A DNA stretch of 10,408 bases from assembly GCA_027008345.1 (NCBI GenBank), contig JALTBU010000040.1, positions 1-10,408 on the forward strand, in the 5' to 3' direction. Source of the DNA: Nautiliaceae bacterium (GTDB lineage: Bacteria > Campylobacterota > Campylobacteria > Campylobacterales > Nautiliaceae). Of the stretch, positions 6,100 to 10,408 are shown piece by piece (the first letter of the stretch is position 1; each line of letters opens with the position of its first letter). The notes under the pieces are model-generated. The model ran no database searches, was not told where the DNA came from, and was given only the letters and a program-made list of their open reading frames with translations. A program made the position numbers and the translations under genes.

Positions 6100-7390
6100 C
6101 AACAATCCTATATTCAGATATTTTTTTAAATAATTTAAAGAAATTAGGAAATGAAGTGTAAATTGATTCTGCTTTATGAATTTTCATAGGTGCTAAAAGT
6201 CCAAGAACTGCAAAACTCATAGCTATTCTATGGTCTCCAAAAGAATTAATTTCAGCACTTTTAACTTCGCCTCCGATTATTTCAAATCCATCTTCATACT
6301 CTTTTGCTTCAATCCCACATTTTTTCAAATTTTCCACTACTGCTTTTATTCTGTCAGACTCTTTTACTCTCAGCTCTTTTGCATTCTTTACAATACTTTT
6401 TCCATCAGCTACGGCCATAGCCATTGCAAGTGCCGGCAGCTCATCAATAAGCCAAGGTATATTTTTACTTACTTCAATACCTTTTAATTCATTGCCTTTA
6501 ATTATAATATCACCAATTGGTTCATATTGGTCCTCATGTAAAATATATTCAACTCCCGCTCCCATCCTCTCAAGCACTCTGTAGCTTTCTATTCTTGTAG
6601 GATTTAAGGTAACATTTTTTATTACAGCTCTTGAATTTGTAATAGCAGCTGCCACTGCAAAGAAAAACGCACTACTTGGATCATTTGGAACAGTTATGTT
6701 TAAAGGAGATAATTTATTTTCAAGAGGATAAATTTCTATTTCACATTCATTTTTATCAGTAAGCCTTTGATTGATTTTTGCTCCCATACCTTTTAACATT
6801 CTTTCTGTGTGATCCCTACTTAAAAAGGGTTCTTTATATAAAGAAGGTTTATTTGCATGAAGTGCAGCTAAAATCAAAGCTGATTTAACCTGAGCTGATG
6901 CAATAGGACTTTCATATCTAAAATTTTTAAGTTTTGAATTTCCTCTGATTGCAATAGGAGCAAGATTTCCATTATCCCTTGCATCAATATTTGCACCTAT
7001 TTCATTTAAAGGTTTTATAACTCTTTTCATAGGTCTTCGTCTTAAATATTCATCTCCTGTTAAAACAAAAAACCCTTCATTTGAAGCCATAAGCCCCATA
7101 TAAATCCTAATGGTAGTACCGGAATTGCCGCAATAAAGTACATCATCAGGCTCTTTGATTTTTTGAGGTGCGGTTATAGTAATTTCACCCTCTTTTTCTT
7201 CAACTTCCGCACCGAGTTTTTTAGCAATTTCAAGAGAATTTAAGGTATCTTCAGCTTTTAAATAATTTCTTATTTTATTCTCACCTTCACTTAAAAGAGA
7301 AAAAATCGCACATCTGTGCGAAATAGATTTATCCGCATCTACTATAAACTCTTCGTCAAATTTCCTACCTCTAATAACATTTAATATCAT
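6089..7390 (-). CDS. aroA: 3-phosphoshikimate 1-carboxyvinyltransferase (EPSP synthase)
   Basis: Transfers enolpyruvyl from PEP to shikimate 3-phosphate, the sixth shikimate-pathway step, leading to chorismate and hence Phe, Tyr and Trp. It has 433 residues, normal length, with the two-lobed repeated fold. Visible signatures are DKSISHR (20-26, with the conserved lysine K21), GNSGTTIRI (88-96), YLRRRPMKR (115-123), SAQVKSALILAA (165-176), NDPSSAFF (236-243), D316 in IDELPAL, the KESDR segment with E344 (343-347) and GDHRIAMSF (385-393). The PEP-loop motif lacks the class I (enterobacterial) form LGNAGTAMRPL; with serine and an aliphatic residue in place of the proline it looks more like the class II or campylobacterial type. 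The ATG overlaps the pheT stop as ATGA, and the last 11 bases overlap ispH. No defect is seen. Confidence 0.97.
   Translation of the reverse strand: MILNVIRGRKFDEEFIVDADKSISHRCAIFSLLSEGENKIRNYLKAEDTLNSLEIAKKLGAEVEEKEGEITITAPQKIKEPDDVLYCGNSGTTIRIYMGLMASNEGFFVLTGDEYLRRRPMKRVIKPLNEIGANIDARDNGNLAPIAIRGNSKLKNFRYESPIASAQVKSALILAALHANKPSLYKEPFLSRDHTERMLKGMGAKINQRLTDKNECEIEIYPLENKLSPLNITVPNDPSSAFFFAVAAAITNSRAVIKNVTLNPTRIESYRVLERMGAGVEYILHEDQYEPIGDIIIKGNELKGIEVSKNIPWLIDELPALAMAMAVADGKSIVKNAKELRVKESDRIKAVVENLKKCGIEAKEYEDGFEIIGGEVKSAEINSFGDHRIAMSFAVLGLLAPMKIHKAESIYTSFPNFFKLFKKISEYRIVDAD
6106..6109 (-). promoter_or_regulatory. Ribosome binding site deciding the ispH start
   Basis: AGGA on the minus strand, six bases before the ATG at 6097-6099 but flush against the TTG codon at 6103-6105. 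This spacing favours the ATG. Confidence 0.65.
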
Positions 7391-9627
7391 CTAAGCCTAA
7401 TTCCTTTTTCTTCCAACGCTTTTAAAATTTTTTCCATTATATCATTAATTTCATTTTCTTGTAAAGTTTTTTGACCTTGTAATTTAAATCTAACAGTTAA
7501 TGAGTTTTTTTCTCCCAAATCAAAAATATCAATAGGATAAAAATCTTTAAGTTCTTCAATATTAAGATTTGAAATTATGTTATATATTTCTTTATATGGA
7601 ATATCCTTATCTATTACAAGACTCAAATCCCTTGTAACTTTTTGAAATTTATTTATTTCTTTTGCCAATTTTGTTTTTTTATTTAATTTTTCAAGATTTA
7701 TTTCTGCGAAATATGTATCCTCAATATCAAAATCTTTTGCAACTTTTGGATGAAGTTTGGCAATAATTCCTATTTTTTCACCGTCTTTAATAATTTCTGC
7801 ACATTGATATGGATGTGCTATTGGATGTTTCCCTTCTATAAGGGTAAAATCTCCGATAATTTGAGAAAGTTTATCAACTGCATCTTTAAATTGAACTTTT
7901 GAAGGTTTACCGTGATTTGCAGGGTTTTCATAATCTGCAAAACCATTTAAAACAAATGCAAACTGTGCTTTTTCTTCTCTTTTTGCATTATAAACACTTC
8001 CTGCTGTAAAAAGATATACCCTTTTATAATCATTTGCCCTGTTGTATCTTATATCATCAAATAATTGCAATAACAGTGTGGTTCTTAATGTATCAAGTTC
8101 TTTTATTATAGGATTTACTAAATCAAGATTATCGTCAATTGTTTCAAAACCGTATTTTTTTAATCTTTCTTTATCTTCAAAAATAAAATGGATTACTTCA
8201 TAAAATCCGTTAGAAACAGCCCTGAGTTTTAATTCATTTAAAAATTCTATTTTTTCAATTACATCATTAATTCTGTTTTTCTCTTCAAAAATAAGAGGTT
8301 TGTTGGGAATATTGTCAATTCCGTAAATTCTTAGAATCTCCTCAGTAATATCCTGAATATTTTCAATATCATGTCTAAATACAGGTATTGCCACTTTTAA
8401 AGATTCTTCTGTTATTGATTTAATTTCAAAACCTAATTTTTTAAGAATTTCAACAATACTTTTTTCATCAATGTCATATCCTATTATTTCTTTTACTTCG
8501 TTAATATTTATATTTATAATTTTTGGTTTGATGTCATTTGAAAGATCAATATCACCACTATAAACCGGCAATCTCATTTCATTTAAGAGATAATTCATAC
8601 CAAAATTTAAATCAGGCTCACTTCCCCTACTTGCTCTAAAAAAATATTCATCTGTTTTAAGGGCATTTAAAAATACAATTTCATTTACATATTTTGGATC
8701 AATATAATTAGCATCAATTAAATATTTCCCGTTTTCTTCCACATTAATATCGTTTTTTATACCCACATAATATTTACCAAAACATTTAATAACATCTGCT
8801 CCATTTTCATTATCAAGCTCAATATTACATATATTCATAGGAGTCAGCAAAACTCCTGTTGCATGCATTGCATATTTGATAAATTTATCAATTTTATTTT
8901 TTGATTCTTCATCGACCAATGCAAGTCTATATTCGACTTTTAAAGGAATATTTATTTCACCTTCAACAGCTTTTAAAAGATGTGAAGATTTTTTAAGTTC
9001 ATTTTTATCTATATTTACAATTCTTCCAATACCTTCTTGCATCTCTTCATATTTAAATTCAACCGATTTAAGAGGTCTGTTTAAACCAGCTCTGAGTTCT
9101 CTTGCAATTCCGTAAATACTGAAACAATCACCTCTGTTTGCTGTAACACCGAGTTCAATTATTTCATCATTTAAATATTTACCTACATATTCTCCAATTT
9201 TAAGTTCACCTAATGAATCATCAAGGACCATAATGCCTTCATGAAAATCAGGAAGTCCAATCTCTCTTGCGGCGCATATCATACCAAAAGATTCAACACC
9301 TCTTAATTTAGCTTTTTTTATTTTCAATTCAGGAAGAATAGCACCTATTTTTGCAACGGCAACTTTCTGACCCGCTGCTACATTTTTAGCTCCGCATATA
9401 ATTTGAAGCTCTTCATCACCAACATTGACTTTACATAAATTAAGTTTATCAGCATTTGGATGCTTTTCACACTCAATAACTTCACCAACTACCACATTTT
9501 GAGGTATTTCTATTTTTCTATACCCTTCTACTTCCTGTCCGATTCTATTAAGGGTAAGAATAATTTCTTCTGTGGAAATTCCATCCAAATTAATAAATTC
9601 TTCCAACCATTTTCTTGTTACTATCAT
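7387..9627 (-). CDS. pheT: Phenylalanyl-tRNA synthetase beta subunit
   Basis: Forms the alpha2-beta2 PheRS with PheS and charges tRNA-Phe. It has 746 residues, about 50 fewer than the 795 of E. coli. Domain order: N-terminal segment (MIVTRKWLEEF), EMAP-type tRNA-binding OB domain (about 39-150, HPNADKL at 56-62), B1 return NRGDCFSIYGIARELRA (164-180), a diverged B3/B4 region (about 205-365), B5 (about 368-440), synthetase-like core (about 455-650, NPIIKELDTLRTTLL at 505-519), and an FDX-ACB anticodon-binding domain (about 655-746, opening FQKVTRDLSLVI). In B3/B4 the common editing-domain strings (HAFD, VVDITNY, MGG) cannot be found; only RASRGSEPDLNFG (331-343) and DANYIDP (305-311) recall the usual end of the domain. 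The ATG overlaps the pheS stop as ATGA, and GGAG (9636-9639) lies eight bases before it. Confidence 0.97.
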   Translation of the reverse strand: MIVTRKWLEEFINLDGISTEEIILTLNRIGQEVEGYRKIEIPQNVVVGEVIECEKHPNADKLNLCKVNVGDEELQIICGAKNVAAGQKVAVAKIGAILPELKIKKAKLRGVESFGMICAAREIGLPDFHEGIMVLDDSLGELKIGEYVGKYLNDEIIELGVTANRGDCFSIYGIARELRAGLNRPLKSVEFKYEEMQEGIGRIVNIDKNELKKSSHLLKAVEGEINIPLKVEYRLALVDEESKNKIDKFIKYAMHATGVLLTPMNICNIELDNENGADVIKCFGKYYVGIKNDINVEENGKYLIDANYIDPKYVNEIVFLNALKTDEYFFRASRGSEPDLNFGMNYLLNEMRLPVYSGDIDLSNDIKPKIINININEVKEIIGYDIDEKSIVEILKKLGFEIKSITEESLKVAIPVFRHDIENIQDITEEILRIYGIDNIPNKPLIFEEKNRINDVIEKIEFLNELKLRAVSNGFYEVIHFIFEDKERLKKYGFETIDDNLDLVNPIIKELDTLRTTLLLQLFDDIRYNRANDYKRVYLFTAGSVYNAKREEKAQFAFVLNGFADYENPANHGKPSKVQFKDAVDKLSQIIGDFTLIEGKHPIAHPYQCAEIIKDGEKIGIIAKLHPKVAKDFDIEDTYFAEINLEKLNKKTKLAKEINKFQKVTRDLSLVIDKDIPYKEIYNIISNLNIEELKDFYPIDIFDLGEKNSLTVRFKLQGQKTLQENEINDIMEKILKALEEKGIRLR

Positions 9628-10408
9628 TTAAACTGCTCCATAAGTCTTATATCTCCTTCATACATACTTCTAAGATCATTAATTCTGTTTAGAAGCATTG
9701 CAAATCTCTCAACTCCAAGTCCAAATGCATATCCGCTTACATTTTCATATCCAACAGCTTTAAACACATTCGGATCCACAACTCCGCATCCAAGTACTTC
9801 AAGCCAGCCTGTATGCGAACAAACTCTGCAACCTTCTCCTTCACAAAATATACAGCTTATATCTACTTCTGCACTCGGTTCCGTAAAAGGAAAAAATGAA
9901 GGTCTAAATCTTACTTTTACATCTCCAAACATATGAATAAGAAATGATTCAAGTATAAATTTAAGATTTGCAAAACTAACTTTTCCTTTCTCATCTACAA
10001 CAAGCCCTTCAACCTGATGAAACATAGGAGTATGTGTAAGGTCGTAATCCCTTCTAAATACTGCTCCCGGACTTATCATCCTGATAGGTGGTTTTTGTTT
10101 TAACATCGTTCTAATTTGTACAGGTGAAGTATGTGTTCTAAGCAGTGAACCATCCTTAAAATAAAAAGTATCCTGCATATCACGCGCCGGATGATATTTT
10201 GGTAAGTTTAACGCTTCAAAATTATGAAAATCATCCTCAACAAGCGGGCCTGTTTCCACGGAGAAATTCAGTTTTGTAAAAAAATCAATAATTTTATTCA
10301 TTGTATCCGTAATTGGATGAATGGCACCCGTAGGTTTAGGGTAAAAAAGCGTTACATCAATTCTTTCAGATTTTAATTTAATGTTTAAGAGCTCTTCTTC
10401 AAGCTCAT
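9624..10408 (-). CDS. pheS: Phenylalanyl-tRNA synthetase alpha subunit, partial (5' end beyond window)
   Basis: Catalytic class II subunit of PheRS. The frame is open to the window edge: 35 codons precede the Met at 10299-10301, reading ERIDVTLFYPKPTGAIHPIT near that Met, which is the normal PheS junction. So the true start lies upstream, with roughly 70 residues missing from a usual ~330. Counting from that Met: the GPLVEDDFHNFEALNLP segment is at 18-34, HPARDMQDTFY at 37-47 and motif 2 at 79-95 (GAVFRRDYDLTHTPMFH). A cysteine-rich loop with C150, C153, C158 and C161 (ISCIFCEGEGCRVC) is of the kind seen in many PheS proteins, and motif 3 is at 190-203 (GYAFGLGVERFAML). The stop codon overlaps the pheT ATG, giving the equimolar coupling expected of a two-subunit enzyme. 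Confidence 0.97.
   Translation of the reverse strand, partial: ELEEELLNIKLKSERIDVTLFYPKPTGAIHPITDTMNKIIDFFTKLNFSVETGPLVEDDFHNFEALNLPKYHPARDMQDTFYFKDGSLLRTHTSPVQIRTMLKQKPPIRMISPGAVFRRDYDLTHTPMFHQVEGLVVDEKGKVSFANLKFILESFLIHMFGDVKVRFRPSFFPFTEPSAEVDISCIFCEGEGCRVCSHTGWLEVLGCGVVDPNVFKAVGYENVSGYAFGLGVERFAMLLNRINDLRSMYEGDIRLMEQFK

Noticed and set aside
6100..6105. TTG start for ispH two codons upstream of the chosen ATG.
   Set aside because: The AGGA site is directly against this TTG, too close for initiation, and is spaced correctly for the ATG at 6097-6099.
9460..9936. Plus-strand open frame of 158 codons across the pheS/pheT junction.
   Set aside because: It is antisense to two well-supported genes, has a low-complexity serine/proline/leucine product and no ribosome site that stands out.
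10299..10301. Met codon as the start of pheS.
   Set aside because: The frame remains open to the window edge and the 35 upstream codons encode typical PheS sequence, so the gene is cut by the window and does not start here.

Overview
The window is AT-rich (roughly 30% GC by eye, not computed), almost entirely coding, and every gene is on the minus strand. The order of transcription runs from high to low coordinates: pheS (5' end outside the window), pheT, aroA, ispH, rpsA, a small membrane protein, serA, efp, apt, trpB (3' end outside the window). The run pheS-pheT-aroA-ispH-rpsA-(small membrane protein)-serA is the order I know from Campylobacter jejuni. The protein sequences also look like Campylobacterota (former Epsilonproteobacteria). 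The low GC and lysine/isoleucine-rich proteins would fit a deep-branching marine or vent lineage such as Nautiliales, but that placement is inference.

Layout: 9624-10408 and 7387-9627 encode the alpha and beta subunits of phenylalanyl-tRNA synthetase. 6089-7390 is EPSP synthase (shikimate pathway, upstream of Phe/Tyr/Trp). 5269-6099 is IspH (last step of the MEP isoprenoid pathway). 4112-5272 is a shortened ribosomal protein S1. 3678-4115 is an unassigned single-span membrane protein. 2109-3677 is SerA (serine synthesis). 1531-2094 is elongation factor P. 999-1529 is adenine phosphoribosyltransferase, and 1-940 is the tryptophan synthase beta chain. Serine from SerA is a TrpB substrate, and AroA feeds the chorismate needed for Phe and Trp, so the cluster joins aromatic/serine supply to translation (PheRS, S1, EF-P).

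The genes are packed tightly: four 4-base ATGA overlaps, one 11-base overlap, one exact stop/start abutment, a 1-base gap, a 14-base gap, and a single larger gap of 58 bases before trpB. No terminator hairpin, RNA gene, mobile element, CRISPR array or long repeat is visible, and I see no frameshifts.

This is a housekeeping region; I see no new defence or accessory system. The points worth a second look are details inside known families: an S1 protein that appears to lack the first S1 domain, an EF-P whose domain III GDT motif reads RDR, a PheT whose editing (B3/B4) region has lost its usual motifs, and the unassigned membrane protein, whose C-terminal part has a possible SPOR-like layout.
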